Origin: Spirogloea muscicola
Taxonomy: Eukaryota; Streptophyta; Zygnematophyceae; Spirogloeales; Spirogloeaceae
Reading direction: 5' to 3'
Assembly: GCA_009602725.1 (NCBI GenBank)
Contig: WELB01000177.1
Coordinates: 16,687-61,817 of the forward strand
Length of the DNA stretch: 45,131 nucleotides
This document shows positions 10,856 to 29,961 of the stretch, one piece after another (the stretch's first letter is position 1; each line of letters opens with the position of its first letter). The notes under the pieces are model-generated. The model searched no databases, was not told where the DNA came from, and worked only from the letters and a program-made list of their open reading frames with translations. A program made the translations under genes and the position numbers.

Positions 10856-13800
10856 ATGCCGCCGAAGAAGAAGGACGGGCCGCCGGTGGAGCGGCCCATC
10901 CTGGGACGCTTCTCCAGCCACCTCAAGATCGGCATCGTGAGCGCCCGAGCCGAGCCAAGCCCCGCAGCCGCGCCTGGCCCGGACTCGAACGCCCGCCCTG
11001 CCGCGACGAGGTCTTACTGAGCGCGGTCCGCCATATAGAGAGCGCCTCAGAGCTCCCCTGCCTCCCCTCGACACTGGCGCTGTGACGCTACCGACGGGTC
11101 GCCGGCTGAGTATGGCCCGACACAGAAGAATTGGACCTGGATAGAGATTTATTCTCCTAAATCGGCGTAGCATCCGGTTGGCCAGGTCTCTGGGTGTCGG
11201 CCAGAGTCGAACCTGGGCCTGGCCATTGCGGGAATCACGTCCTCAGAGCTGACGGTGGGGCTGCCGTTGCCAGGTGGGCCTGCCCAATGTCGGCAAGTCC
11301 ACGCTGTTCAACACGCTTACCAAGCTCGCCATCCCCGCCGAGAACTTCCCTTTCTGCACCATTGAGCCCAACGAGGCGCGCGTCCACATCCCCGACGACC
11401 GCTTCGACTGGCTCGTCCAGAACTACAAGCCCAAGAGCGAGGCACGTCCTCCGCCACCGAGGACCCTTATTGTAGCCTCACTTTTCCATGCTTTTAGCAC
11501 TAGTTTTGCCTGACGAATGTATTGGCTTGTATTGGCCTCCCTTTCATTTCATGCGAACCGCGCGCCTCTCTCTGCCATCATGCACCGCAGCAGCGCTCAC
11601 CCTCGCCATGTTTCCACGTCTGGGTTTCGCGCTGAAGCTCCTGCCAACGTTGGAACATTGTGGGTTCTTCACACACTTCTTTGCGGCTTGTGAAGTGGTG
11701 CAGATATCTGCGTTCCTGGAAGTGAACGATATTGCCGGTCTCGTTCGAGGCGCATCTGCCGGCCAGGGCCTCGGCAATGCGTTTCTGTCGCACATCCGGG
11801 CCGTGGACGGCATCTTCCACGTCTGCCGTATCCCCCTCCTCGCTTTCTGTCTGCAGCACCTTCTCCCCATCACCCATATCAAGCTTGCCAGTCAGGTGGT
11901 TATCAGTGGTCTGACGACCTGCGGAAGGCTGCCATGATAGAGGAGAGAGGCTCCGTGCTGTCCAGGCTTTGCTTTCTGGCCAGGTTATGGGTTGCCAGCA
12001 TTGGTGGCTCATTGGTACTTTTTGCCCAACGTCCAGCAGATTCTCAACAGATGACCCCATGAGTTCGTCTGCATAGTAATGGGAAAGCCCTCGTTTATTG
12101 TAGTTGGGCGCAATTCAGGTGGTTGCTGCATTGCGGATGTCAAGGACCCTGCCAGCGCTGGGCGTTGCTGAGCTCCATGGTTTGGAACGAGGGGCTCGTC
12201 ACCCGCTCCTCCAGATTCTGGAGCCTGTCATCTGTCGCAGTTTACTACCCCTGTTGCTGGAGCTTCGTGACTGCCAGCAGCCTTAACCTCCGCGTTTGGA
12301 TTGATGTTGGCGCCTATATGCGGCGACAGTTGGCAACCCTGTTGTGTAACGAGTGCAAACAATAAAGGCACATGTGTTGGACCTGCCAATAGTTGTAGGC
12401 AGCAGTGTATCTAGCGCCGATGTTAGACCAAGTCACAATTAGACTCAGGGGCCCAGTGAGCTGGAGGCAGTGCCTTTGCGCTGGGTGTGAGCTCCTTGAC
12501 TAGCAGCTCTTGGCAGGAGCCTTTGACGACGCCGATGTCATCCATGTTGATGATATTGTGGATCCAATCAGGGATCTCGAGACGATCCATGAGGAGTTGC
12601 GCTTGAAGGTAGGCTCCCTCACAGAGTAGAGCAGAGCAGGGAATGTGCTACATTTGCGCCAGCGAATGCACAGGGCACCTTGCTCTCTTGTTTACACATG
12701 GGAATATATCAATTGTAGCAATTGTGAAATATTGTAGGGTTCAAGAATTGTGTGAACGACAAGCAGATATACAGTATCCTATATGCAGGGGGAATGGGGC
12801 TCCTCATTGTGATGCATACACATTGCGATTTCAAAGTGCAGGACATTGAGTTCATGGATGCCAGGATTCAGACGCTCGAGAAGGACTTGAAGCGGAGCAA
12901 TGACAAACAAATGAAGCTGGACCTGGAGTGCTGTCAGAAGGTGTGAGACAGTCCGCCCTTCTTAGGCTCTGCTCTATCTGACTTGCGTGCTCGGGGGCTG
13001 CAGCCGACTGGTTGTGTTGTCCTTGTTGACACCTTCTGATTATGCTTTCTGAGCGCCTAGAACACTCTATTAGCCTCAATATGCAAGACCAGCAGGGAGG
13101 AGACTAGTGCATTTGGGCAGTCAGTGGCTCGTGCATGAAAGGCTCACACCTGAAGGTACATGGACAATGAAGACCTGGAGTACAGTGTGCATGGCTGGAG
13201 AACCTCGTGCAAATTGGTCAGAGCCAACTCAGCCTTTTCTTTCTGCCGGCTGCCAATGCAGGTCATGGAGTGGCTGAAGGATGGCAAGGATGTGCGATTA
13301 GGCGACTGGAAGATGGCGGAAGTGGAGCTCCTTAACACCTACCAGCTCCTCACTGCCAAGCCTGTAGTGTACCTGGTGAGCTGCCGTGCACTGTGTTGAA
13401 TTCCCAACCTTCTTTGGAGTGTGACTTCCTCTAGGAAGCCGAGTAGACAAGGATGACCTGCAGATGCTTTTGGTTTACAAATAAGTAAGAGAGCGTGAGA
13501 CCAGTTGACAGACTATGTTCAACCCTTGTGGATATGCTTGGTCTGCTCTGACAGGTCAACTTGACTGAGAAAGACTACCAAAGGAAAAAGAACAAGTGGC
13601 TACCCAAAATCCACGCCTGGTATGTGCAGCATCTAGACTTTGCTTGTAGGCTTTCTTGCTCTTACAGGGCGACCAGTGCCACCAGTGTCTTAGCTTGCAA
13701 CGGCCATCGGAGGATGCTCATATAGACTTCACGTATGTCAGAGCTTGTACAAGGGTGCTCACGCTTGTCAAAGAGAAGCTATGCTTCCGTGCATGATTCG

Positions 13801-15412
13801 CTGTACTCAAGGCACTGTGTCACTTCTTCCGGCATCTTTAGGGTGCAGGAGCATGGCAAGGACCCCATCTTGCCGTTTAGTGGGATATTGGAGCAGAAAT
13901 TAGCGGACATGCCCCCTGATGAGGCTGCCAAATACTGCCAAGAGAACGACATCCAAAGGTGAGTAGGCCAGGGTCAGCACACAATGAGCTGTAAAACTCT
14001 GGCAGTGTCTGTACTATGCCACAATAGTTGCTGTGATTTCTAGCTCTTTGGTCCGCGAGTATCTACTGAAGCGACCTTTGTCTTCTTGCATGACTTGGTG
14101 CACAAAAGATCCTAGTAAAGATAACCCTTTATTTAATCTTCTGAGATGTCAAGCTGTTGTGATCTCAAGCTGTCCTTTCATTCACTTTAAGAAAGTCACC
14201 TCTGGGTAATGTGGCCGTGACTGTTAGTGGATGTTTAGCAGCATAGCTGCCGCTAAAGTACAGGAACCACTATCCATTCCCTGGTTGATCTGTCCGGAAT
14301 CTATTGAGGCGGCATATTAGCACTTTCAGTAAAGTTGGGATGCTTACGATCCGTCTTAGAGCGGCAGAGTTTGCTAAGTAAGTTCCATCTGTGTCACATG
14401 CTCAGCTGGTACTACTTTGTCCTGGTGCTGCAGTGCTCTGCCAAAGATCATCAAGACAGGATTTGCGGCTATCAACTTAATTTACTTCTTCACAGTCGGG
14501 CCAGATGAGGTTCGGTCTTTCTTCCTGCTTCTTTCAAGCAAAGCAGATGTGCTTTTAGTTTGCTGCTATTGGGTCCTGTCATGAGGACAATTGACTTGAT
14601 CTCACGGCAATTTCATTGGTACGTAGCGCTGCCGCTTGTGAGGGTTGAACATGTACAGAAACAATGGCTGCAGTTAACAGTCCTGAAAAGCTGAGCCAGG
14701 TGTCATGACCGTTCTTCTGTCAAATGCACGTCAGGTTAGATGCTGGCAGATTCGTAAGCTTAGCAAAGCACCTCAGGCGGCAGGGACAATCCACACCGAT
14801 TTTGAGAGAGGCTTCATTTGCGCTGAGGTGCTTATCTTGATATGCACCACTTAGATGTATTGCTTTGCCATTCATGTCTTCACATGTGGTGCAATACTAA
14901 GACCTAGCAGGCCTTGCAGCTCGTTGCAGCTTACAGTGGCTAGAGGGTCTGCCTAGGGATCAGTAGTTGCAACAAAGTCACACAAAGCAGGTCATTTCAC
15001 TGGCGTATTTTACCTTCGCAGGTGATGAAATTCGAGGACCTGAAGGAGTTAGGAAACGAAGCTGCTGTGAAGGTAAGCGAGCACCTGCTAACCTGGTCAC
15101 AGTTGCCCACCTCTTGGTCAGCTTTGGCACAGCTTTGGCACAGCTTTGGCACATCTAGTATTGTTTAGCTTAAATGTACATGTCAACCTACTTCAGAATT
15201 CTCTAGCTTAGTATCGTCTATGTTGGTTACATTACTGTCTGATGTAGTCTTCTCTGAGACATGAGGGATTGGCTTAGGTCGTAGGCATGCTCATCAACAA
15301 TCATTCCATGCAGGCGGCCGGGAAGTACAAGCAGGAGGGCAAGAACTACGTGGTGCAGGATGCTGACATCATCCAGTTTAAATTCAATGTCTCCAGTGGG
15401 GGGAAGAAATGA
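10856..15412 (+). CDS. OLA1: Obg-like ATPase 1 (OLA1/YchF P-loop NTPase)
   Basis: A cytosolic YchF-family NTPase that prefers ATP and binds ribosomes. Twelve exons: 10856-10936, 11274-11441, 11704-11827, 12517-12608, 12842-12940, 13262-13375, 13555-13619, 13842-13958, 14434-14509, 14735-14827, 15022-15072, 15314-15412. All phases agree and give 392 residues, the usual length. Motifs: G1 GLPNVGKST, switch [10 protein letters not shown]3 DIAGLVRG, and NLTEKD in place of the GTP-specific NKxD, as expected for OLA1. Coiled-coil residues follow ([15 protein letters not shown]). The C-terminal TGS domain includes [29 protein letters not shown] and [13 protein letters not shown]. The protein ends VSSGGKK. 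The intron 11442-11703 uses a GC donor (GAG|GCACGT). Intron 11 contains a small 11-bp tandem repeat. Confidence 0.97.
15120..15152. repeat. Three tandem copies of an 11-bp unit in an OLA1 intron
   Basis: The unit agctttggcac occurs three times without change, inside intron 11. It is probably a simple minisatellite. Confidence 0.9.
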
Positions 15413-16640
15413 AAACCTTGCATTGAGACCTATCACCCTTGTCATCCCATCACTACTGTCACGCTTGTCCTCCATCACCTATTGTGTTGCGTCAATGGAC
15501 CCAGATTCACAGTGGGACAACCATGCATGCGCAAGATTTTGTAGATGGGTGTGCTTGGAGGCCAACTGTCGGGGGTTGATACTGATGGTGCCGGTATCGC
15601 CTGGCATACAGCCGGCCAGCTTGCAGCTGATCGCGTTTCTGCTCATGATCCCCAATGCTGCAGTCGCGTAGACTATATGGTTGCCTACATGGGTATCTGG
15701 CGGTCAGAGATGAGGGGCCGATCAAAGCATGGTTCGAGATCGGCAGCTCATGTTCACTTCAAATAAGCTGGCTGTATACTTCCTACACGAGCCTTATCGA
15801 GGCCATGTTGACGGCCGTCACAACAGCTATGGGCGCCTTGAGAGGCTGGCCGCTGGGAGCATGTAGAGTTGCTGAAGTCCCTAGGCCATTCAGCACTTGC
15901 CACCATCCCCAGTGCCAGCGTTAGCTCAAGATCATATGACATATGACAAGTCCAGAGGGAGACGGGAGAGTGCGATATGTCGAATAGTCAGGTCCAGTAC
16001 AAGTGGTGGTAAGTACTGAATCAAGTCTAGGGATCAGTACCCGGGTTCCTTGGGCAGCCTGCACATACTCCGGATATGTTGTCCTGCCTATACCTCTTTG
16101 ACATGATACTTGTTGCATTCTGGCATTGGCTCGTCCCACACACAGGACGACGTTGTGCAGTCGGATGAGGGTGGCGACTGTGGTGGGCGTCCTTGCGGAC
16201 CTATCCGCCTCACCGACTGCTTTCGGGCAATTTAGACCCGTCCTTTTCGACGGCCTCACTGCTGGCGGCCGAGAAAATGACAGCTCTTCCAATTTAAGGC
16301 AGGCGGCTGTAAATGGCCAGCCGAGGGCTTGCCTGAGGGTCTTGAATGAGTTGCCAGAATGAGAAGCAATAATCAATAACAGCCCAATACTGATGACATC
16401 AAAGATCGGAAACGTCTTCGAAGACTGATGGTAGTGGCTAGCACAAGGGCATGTCCACAAGACGATGCGGTTGTATCGGAATCAACGAATGCACGGTTGT
16501 ATCAACCATCATTCGTGCTTGTCGCCCTGGTTATGCAGTGACTTACGAGCATACACCTGCCAAAACATATGCCGCCGTTAAGCATTCTGCTTGATTGCTT
16601 CGGCGAACAAGTGGGGTCCAGTACAAGAGTGACGGCCTTG
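15413..16640. other. Intergenic region between OLA1 and SEC22
   Basis: About 1.2 kb with OLA1 3' UTR at its left end. Both strands have frames of 60-180 codons (for example minus 16460-15921), but none resembles a known family or has a conserved motif. The SEC22 first exon should lie here or in the N gap; I could not find it. Confidence 0.4.
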
Positions 16641-16789
16641 GGGTAGAGCTGACGGGTGACGGCTGTCGAGCGACCAATGACTGCTGACGGTGAGTGCACA
16701 ACGCCAACGACGCCGCCAGTCGCAGCAGGCCGGCGCCAGCGGCGGCCGCGGCGGCGGCGGCGGCGGCGGCGGCTGTTGTCTCGGAGCAC

Positions 16790-16837
16790 NNNNNNNNNNN
16801 NNNNNNNNNNNNNNNNNNNNNNNNNNNNNNNNNNNNN
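16790..16837. other. Assembly gap (48 N)
   Basis: Forty-eight Ns flanked on both sides by GCG/GGC triplet runs. The sequence probably failed in a GC-rich triplet repeat. The real gap length may differ. Confidence 0.95.
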
Positions 16838-16840
16838 ACA

Positions 16841-16898
16841 GCGGGGCTCCAGCGGCGGCGGCGGCGGCGACGGCGGCGGCGGCGGCGGCGGCGGCGGA
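16841..16898 (+). repeat. (GGC/GCG)n triplet tract beside the N gap
   Basis: Imperfect GGC triplets directly 5' of the first recognisable SEC22 codons. They read as poly-Gly in the SEC22 frame. A matching GCG run lies on the other side of the gap at about 16750-16774. Confidence 0.85.
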
Positions 16899-16901
16899 GG
16901 G

Positions 16902-18395
16902 CTGGAGGTGTACAAGGGGCAGGCGAAGACCATCTTCAAGCGGCTGTCGCAGGGAGGCGGCCCGCAGGCGTCGCGCATGTCCATCGAGACGGGGCCCTAC
17001 TTCTTCCAGTTGGGGATCGATTCCCCGCCGCCGCACCTTTTCCCAGCGCCTGACTTTTGCCCGCTAGTTCGCAGCTTCAGTATTGGAGCCATTGCTGAGC
17101 TGAGCCAGAGGCTAACTCCGTCGCCGCCTGCTTGTGGGTCGTCTCGCAGCTACATCATCGAGGGCAACGTGTGCTACCTGACGCTGTGCGACCGCTCGTA
17201 TCCCAAGAAGCTGGCGTACCAGTACCTGGAGGAGCTCCAGCGCGAGTTCGAGAAGGTGAATGGCGACCAGATCGACACCGTCGCTCGGCCCTACGCCTTC
17301 ATCAAGTTTGGTGAGGCGCAAGAGTGACGAGAAATCTCATTTGCTGGTTGTAATTCTTCCATTTCTGATGCCGATGGCCCAAATTAAACCCTGCACCCTT
17401 GCCTTTACGCCCAGGCTTTAGTCGCTGGGGTCCGACGGGCTCCCTCCGATGCCTAGGTTTACTCACCATGTTGCTGCTGGGTGCACTGGCTTCAATTGCC
17501 AGACACGTTCATCCAGAAGACGCGGAAGCTGTACCTCGATACACGGACGCAGCGCAACCTGTCGAAGCTCAACGATGACCTCATCGAGGTGCAGCAGATC
17601 ATGACGCGCAACATCCAGGAGGTCCTGGGCGTTGGCGAACGCCTTGACCGTGAGTTCTTGCACCACTCTGCACTTGCTGAGCTCATGTGGCCTCTCATCG
17701 CTGGATCCACCGGCCAGTCCCCCCAATGCAGATCGATTTCCTTGCCCAAGAGGAGAGCTCTGGTGCTATAGTATTCGTAAAAACAGGAAAGCTGGTTAGC
17801 TCCTCATGTTTATTATATGCCTGTGTGCATGTATGTATCTGACAGAGGCCAGCCAGATGTCAAGCAAGCTGTCGTCTGAGGCCCGCCTGTATGCATCGAA
17901 AGCAAAGGACCTCAGCCGGCAGGTGAGCCAAGTGGCCCTGGTCAACCTGTCATGGACATTCGTCTCATTCTCTTGATATAGAGGGGGTTTTTAAGATGCT
18001 CATAACATCCGTGTAGAGAGCGCACTGCTTCGAGCAGTCAACTTGTCTGGCTATCTGCAGCCTCCAGCTCGCACGCTCAGCTGTTGAGCTCCAAAACCCC
18101 TTGCCTTGAATAGGCTGTGAGCATCAGGTGACCTAGGGGCCTTGCAAGTCTTTTGCTCAGTGGCCCCGTTTATGCACTGGGCAAGTCCCATATTACACGT
18201 AGTACTGGCAGGCAAGGGCCAATCCTACATGAGGTTGTCAGGCAGATGCCAGTCCCATTGAGGATTGAGATAACCGCTGAAAATTTAACTGCCCTTGTTG
18301 TGCAGGCTTTCATCAAGAAGTGGGCACCAGTTGTTGTGGTGGCACTTGTTGTGCTGCTGGTCATCTTTGTGCGGACAAAGTTCTATGGCAATTAG
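16902..18395 (+). CDS. SEC22: SEC22-type R-SNARE (5' part missing)
   Basis: A longin-domain R-SNARE that drives membrane fusion between ER and Golgi. Recognisable exons: up to 17008 (coding sequence readable from 16902), 17150-17310, 17503-17649, 17846-17922 and 18306-18395 (TAG), all in phase. Pieces in order: VYKGQAKTIFKRLS, RMSIETGPYFF then HYIIEGNVCYLTLCDRSYP, KKLAYQYLEELQREFE, RPYAFIKF, DTFIQKTRKLYLDTRTQRN, the SNARE motif IEVQQIMTRNIQEVLGVGE, SSEARLYASKAKDLSRQ, and a C-terminal TM anchor (VVVVALVVLLVIFV). The first 35-40 residues of the longin domain are not found. In the readable frame the exon is preceded by a poly-Gly-coding triplet tract and the N gap, so the start may be in the gap or further upstream. 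Confidence 0.92.
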
Positions 18396-18993
18396 AGCTG
18401 CTCACGCAGACGGGTTGCAGAGATTGTTTTACAATGTCCAAGTTGTCGCTAATGTGTACGTTCTATCGGAAAACTAGTCGAAAAGGACTGGGCAGGCCAA
18501 CTAAGCTTGGTAAAGCCCTCACATTCTTCGTCCAATTACCAGATTTGCAGGCTCTAGATCTCTAAACAACAGTGGGGAAGCTGCAGCTTGCAATGGAAGT
18601 GATTTGGCCCCTCTTGCAGCGACCATGCTGGGCTTACTCAATCTTGGTGGTTAGGGCCATAAAGAGGGGAGCTAAGTTCTGCGTGCTACAACGGCCAAGG
18701 AAAGCGAATGCTGAGTACTAGAGCTGACTCTGTCTAAGAAATGTCTACTCAAGTGTGTCAACTCAAGAGGTCTTGCAAAATTAGGCACTCCCTTTTGGAG
18801 TCTGATCTATTTGACCTCTAATTAAAAACATCAAGGTGCCCTTGTGCCCCAAAAGGTGGATGGGCAAAAGGTGGGCATGCTGCACACTTCAGAGCTCCTG
18901 CAGGCTCCATATTGCAATAAGGCCCAGGCAACTGATAAGCCCAGGCCAAGTCTGAGAAGGTCGTGCATGTGAGCCTGCCCGACCTCACACCAT
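18396..18993. other. Convergent intergenic region between SEC22 and ceramide glucosyltransferase
   Basis: About 600 bases between two facing stop codons, presumably both 3' UTRs. No gene or repeat is seen. Confidence 0.5.
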
Positions 18994-21900
18994 TCATGGA
19001 TTCTCACTCTTCTTCAGCTCTTTGCTGAAGCGTGGGGAGACCTTGGCGAACAAGAGGACAGCCTGATTGACAAAAGCTTGTGCTTCTGACAGCAAGCCGC
19101 TGTTTGTGCTCTGCTCGGCAGCAGTGCGGTTTTGCTGCATCACTGTCACCTGGCGTTGTACCTGGAATGGTTTAAGGTTGTTGTCAGTCTAAGTGGCTGC
19201 TTCATTACTCCTGTGAGAAGGACTTACAGGTATCTGCTAACATGCAACTGCACTAGTGACACCAAATTATCCCATCTTTTGTAGACTTGAATCCCAAACA
19301 CGTACTCCACCATTGACTCACTCCAGAAACTGACAAAGCTGGAAACTAAGTATAAATTGTATAGACTTGATGCAAAGAGCGTCCATTTGACACGTAGTCC
19401 TGTGTGGGCCTACCTTATATATCCGTCCAGCATACCGAGTGTACAGGATTCCTGACCATTCCACACTTGGCTTGATGAATGTGTACAAGGCGCACACTGG
19501 ATAAAGGGTGTTACCTATGAGGAATCCTGCGAGCATCTGCAAGTCCAGAGATGCAGCTGAGAAGTAGCTCCTAGTTCTAACCTCGCATCTTTTTCACCTT
19601 CGCATAAGATGAGAGCGTGTATTCTTCAGTGATGCAGAAAGTGGACTTGTCATAGGAAAGCTGCACAACCTGCTGCGTTGTTTTGCAATGAATGCAAGGA
19701 GGAGTATTGACAAGAAGGGATGAAAAGCTCACCAAGTGCCACTTGAAGATTCTCACGGGGATGTGAGGCCTTTCAGGCGAAAGCTTATTGCACAGCTTGA
19801 TGACCACGACAGTCATCCGATAAAGGGATACAAATGCCAAGGCAAGGCAGAGCACCAATGCCTGTGAGAGCCTCAGCCCTGCCAATGAGACAGCTACTGA
19901 GTTTGATAAGTATTCCACCTGAGATAGATGGGCCACTCAAACTCAGGTAATGGAAGTGGTGGAAGCGACTGAGTGTCCACAGCCATGACAAGTAAGCAGT
20001 CACCTTGGGTGCAAACTAGAGCTTGTGGAAGTTGGTTGTATGCGCCTGAGTTGATTGACCAGTATAATGCACCTACTCGTAGCAAGTGGAGCTCAGCCAC
20101 CAGAAATGGGATGACTAGGCCCCATGACAAATAGCAATGGACCAAAAAGAGGAGTCGGTTGAGGACTCTGTTGTACAGACTGCTATATGTCTCGAGGACA
20201 AAAATTTGCCGGCGCAGATAATTCCAATACCTGAAGCATGAGAGACCATAGTAAGTGATCCTGCTCTGATAGCTGATGTGTCAGTCAGCCAATTCAAATG
20301 AGCCAATGCGTCATGATAAGCACTATGCGTCTAGCTGCGTGCACCTGTGTCAAGATAGTGCATGCAAATAAAATATCAATTGAAGAAAGACGAAGTGCAC
20401 CTTTCCCAGGTCAAATCAGCAGGAAGCGGGTGAAAGAATACTGCAAAACTGGGGACATGGATGCTCCTGCCATTTGCAGCTGCAGGCATCTAAACAGCTA
20501 GCATGAGCAGGAAATATACAGGTGCACGCAGCAAAACCCTGTCACACACTCTTGATGAGGAGGAGTTGAGCAGTCATATGCATGCAAATGAGACATTTCC
20601 TTTGATAGCTAGTTCCGACTTGCAAGGCACCCCAATAGCTAAACTTGGAATACATACATGCAAAAGAAATGTTGTGCTATAATGGTTGGGTTTGGCAAGC
20701 CACAGGAACAGTGGGTCACTGACATCCAAACAAATCTCAAATATATAAGCTACACTGCAGCTTTCACCTGCTACAGAAGCAAGTATCATGTCATCAGAGT
20801 AACCACCATCTTTAAGAGCACCACAGATTCCATATCGGTCTGTTCGCCAATCGTCTGCAAGCATCTGCTCAACACTGTCCTCTATGTCACTAGAGATCCA
20901 CACAAGAATGCTTGAGAACCATGTGAAATAGTCGTGTGCACCAAAATCACAGCTCCTTGCACATTAGCACAGCACTTAGGTGTAGGAGAAGTCAGAGGAC
21001 CACTGGGCACTTATAGGCAGTCAGAAGCACGACCAAATGTTTGTTGGATGAGCTGGACTAGCACCGATACAGGCTCTCAGGCTGTTAACAGATTATCAGC
21101 ACGATTGCAATTTCAGGTGCAATACAGACGCATTGATTGACAGTCTGTCAGAGCTTACCATCATGCATCCACCCCACACGAAGGTGGTTCGACCACCAGT
21201 AGAGAAACCGATGAACAGTGGCTGAATGGGACATTGCAACGGCATCATCAAGAGTTGTCTGGACCCTCATTGAAGTGAAGGTTGTAGTCAGAAGGGGTGC
21301 TAACAAAGGTGTACATGCAGGATACCCTTTCTAGAGTATAGGAACTGGTAGTCATAGTTATCGCAATCAAGGAGATGATTATAACAAACAAGAGGCAGCC
21401 TCTCCTGCACACTATATTGCATCCAAACATGCACGTGTTACAGAGTTTTAATCTGGTACTTACTAAGTGATATTCCAGGGTACAGTAACTGACTAAGGTC
21501 GGTGCCGGAAGATCAAAGGGGTATCCAGTCAGCAAGAATGCCTGCATTTGACCAATGCTTAATCACAACCTTGGACAGGGCATGCACAGTCCTGCTGACT
21601 CTACTCTGCATCAAGCTTTTCCAAGTTAGGGAGGGAGTTATCACTATGAGTGAGCTACAGAATGTAACACGCCCTCTCAAAGTGCAGCAACTATCCCACT
21701 GAGATAGTTATCAATTGTTACTGAGTGTCAGTAGGAGATGAGCCACATGGCAGCCATTACTGGTGAGGCAAGGCTTGAATGGCACAATTGGACCGCAAGG
21801 GCCAAAGGAGATGAGCCACATGGCAGTCATTACTATTGAAGTCAAGCTTGTGCATAAATGTGACTCATAGCGCAGACGTTGACAACAGGTCATCATTAGT

Positions 21901-22872
21901 ATCTGCAAGCCTTACAGCTCACCTTCTGATCAGCTTCCATGGTGTCAACAAGCTGACATATTGTGCCGGGGTGAAGACGGATGTCATCATCAAGGAAAAG
22001 TACATACTTGCTGCTTGCTGACATGGCGGAAACCCCTGCCTGGACGACACAGCATTGTGCACAAAAATCAGATTACATGTGCATGCAAACGCCTGCTCAT
22101 GCCTGCTAAGATCAGTATGAGGAAGTATGCATTCCTCATGTGCATCTTGCGTGCCTGTGAGCTACCAGCTGATTGTGGATTTTCTGGCTGCTCTTCACGG
22201 CATGACCAGCAACAATGAGCTCAAATTGGATGTCTCCTTTAGCAGCAGACATTAGCTGCAGAACTGCCCCATGTGCAACATCATCCTCACTTTCCACCAC
22301 AAAAAGAAACTGCAGCTCTCCACCATACACTGACGCAATCTGATGCAAGATCAAACATATAATAATTTTGTGTCAGAACATGTCAGCCACTCTGAGGTCA
22401 GTAGCTGTCCCTTGCAACCACTCCAAACTGTATTCAAGGGCGAAATTGCAGCAAGATGACCTTTTTGACCTACTATGAAGTGACCGACCTGACTACGCCA
22501 GTTGTCCACACTGTGCTCGTTCACGCCTTTCACCGGCATGATGATAGTGACTTTTGGAAGCCTCAATTGTGAGCTATGTAGTAGCTCCTCAGGTCGCGAG
22601 ATCAAGAAAGCAAAGGGGTTGTCAGCCTCTGCATGGAGAATGCGCCTCAGCTCCTTCAGTCTGGCACATTTCCAACATGATGAAGCAAGGGAAAAGCTAT
22701 GAGCTGCAGGATAGCCAAAGCTGGATGTACAATCTCATCTGACACAGTCCTTCCTTTTCAAATGTCATAGCTTTTCAAGTCCAAAACTCGGGTTTCAGAG
22801 TGACCAAGACCTTGTAAGCATTGCGTAGTACCATCCACCAGCAAGGCCCAAGAGGATCACACAGCCCTGCAT
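18994..22872 (-). CDS. Ceramide glucosyltransferase (glucosylceramide synthase), plant type
   Basis: A GT21 family enzyme moving glucose from UDP-glucose to ceramide on ER/Golgi membranes, the first step of glucosylceramide synthesis. Minus exons: 22872-22811, 22660-22489, 22339-22166, 22039-21923, 21541-21464, 21221-21159, 20864-20768, 20479-20401, 20230-20004, 19896-19733, 19536-19414, 19161-18994. Phases agree and give about 507 residues, like plant homologues. An N-terminal anchor (GCVILLGLAGGWYYAML) is followed by VTIIMPVKG, the D1 region FLFVVESEDD, D2 FLDDDIRLHPG, TGYPFDLPAPTL, FSTGGRTTFVWGGC, D3 DGGYSDDMILASVAG, and RYWNYLRRQ in the place of the (Q/R)xxRW motif. C-terminal TM segments follow. 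The start at 22872 is chosen because Met sits directly before the anchor. The short exon 20479-20401 (SFAVFFHPLPADL) is the least certain. Confidence 0.92.
21734..21834. repeat. Short direct repeat in an intron of the glucosyltransferase gene
   Basis: The 20-base word beginning ggagatgagcc and running through catggcag occurs at 21734 and again at 21807, with similar flanks (cattact). Spacing is 73 bases. It is intronic, probably a local duplication. Confidence 0.8.
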
Positions 22873-24053
22873 TTTGTTGGTTAAATCAACTACCATCAAT
22901 ACGAGTACAAAAGTGAAAGAGGCCTTCAACGCCCTCCCTAGCGAGCTAGCAGCACCTTCACTTCGATCAGAACGGCATGATTGCACGGCCAGGTGAGCGC
23001 GTGAGGGCTGCCAGTGCAGAGAATTTGAGCAGCATTCATCTAGCAGCTTAAGCACTGGCTATTTGCGCCAGTCTTATTGTTGTCGTCATGTCTGTGTCTA
23101 CTTAGGGCTCTTGCTGCCTGACCTGAAGCTGAAGCAGGAGAACGATCGGGTGGCAGAGGGGCCCTGACAAGGCCGTCAGCCAACCAGCCGCCAATGTGAG
23201 CAAGCCGCTGCCGTCCATTTATCTGGTTTGGTGGAGCTCGCTACATGCTTGACCCCCACACGCTCATATCACCGCCTGGTGCGCCGGAATCTGATGTGCA
23301 GTAGTATCCGGGACACGCGACCTCGCATGTCCGCCATCGGAGCTGGCTCCCCGGCCCCTCGAATCGTGGCTGCGCCTGCAGCCTCGTCAGGCAGGACCCT
23401 CGCGAGATGAACGCGGCGCCGAGGCGGCGTGGCCTTCGGCCCGCACCGAGCTCGCTGCCACCGCCGCAGGTCGCGGCGGCGACGGCGCCGCCGCCGTNAT
23501 CGGCCCCCGTCGCACCGACGGAGAGCTAGTAAAGCTGAACCAAGCGGCCGATAAGTGGTAAAGGGGGCATCCATAGGACCATCGGTCCCGCACGCCCGCC
23601 AGTGCCGTCCCTCGCTGGCTGTGGGGAACCGTCGTCTGCCGGGGCCTCCACGACCATCAACCTCGACGAAGAAGTGGCACTCCCAATGGGGGCAAGGGCT
23701 GCGAAAAGGGCGACGAAGGGACCCTGTCTTTCATAGCGACAGGGCGACGCCGGGCCAGACGCCGCCAGAGCCGAGGCCGCGCGCGCGGCGCGAGGCGGCG
23801 GGACACCGGCGGCCGCGCGCACGGCAACGCCTCAGTCGCTCCGCTCGCGGAGCTCCGAGAACACGTCCTCGCTGCTGGCACGGCTGCGGCGTCGGACGTA
23901 GTGCTGCCGCCGGCAGCGGCGCTCTGCTCTTAGCCTGCTCAGGGAGCTCATCCGCAGGCTGCGCCGTAGCTCCGAAGCGCCTGCTGGCCCCGATCCCTCC
24001 CACTGCAGCTCCGCTGCCTCATCGCTTGAGCAGGCATCGCGAGGGCCGTCATA
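22873..24053. promoter_or_regulatory. Bidirectional promoter region between ceramide glucosyltransferase and V-ATPase A
   Basis: About 1.2 kb between divergent start codons. GC content climbs sharply at 23300-24000, with GCC triplets and one N at base 23498. Both 5' UTRs, and possibly a non-coding first exon of either gene, must lie here. Long open frames occur on both strands but look like GC-rich noise. Confidence 0.5.

Positions 24054-29961
<5,908 letters not shown>

Noticed and set aside
11180-11240. B-box-like word (ggttcgactc on the minus strand) in OLA1 intron 1
   Set aside because: The T-stem does not pair properly and no cloverleaf can be built around it.
15921-16460. 180-codon minus-strand frame between OLA1 and SEC22
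   Set aside because: No conserved motif, no supporting splice pattern; composition is like the surrounding noncoding DNA.
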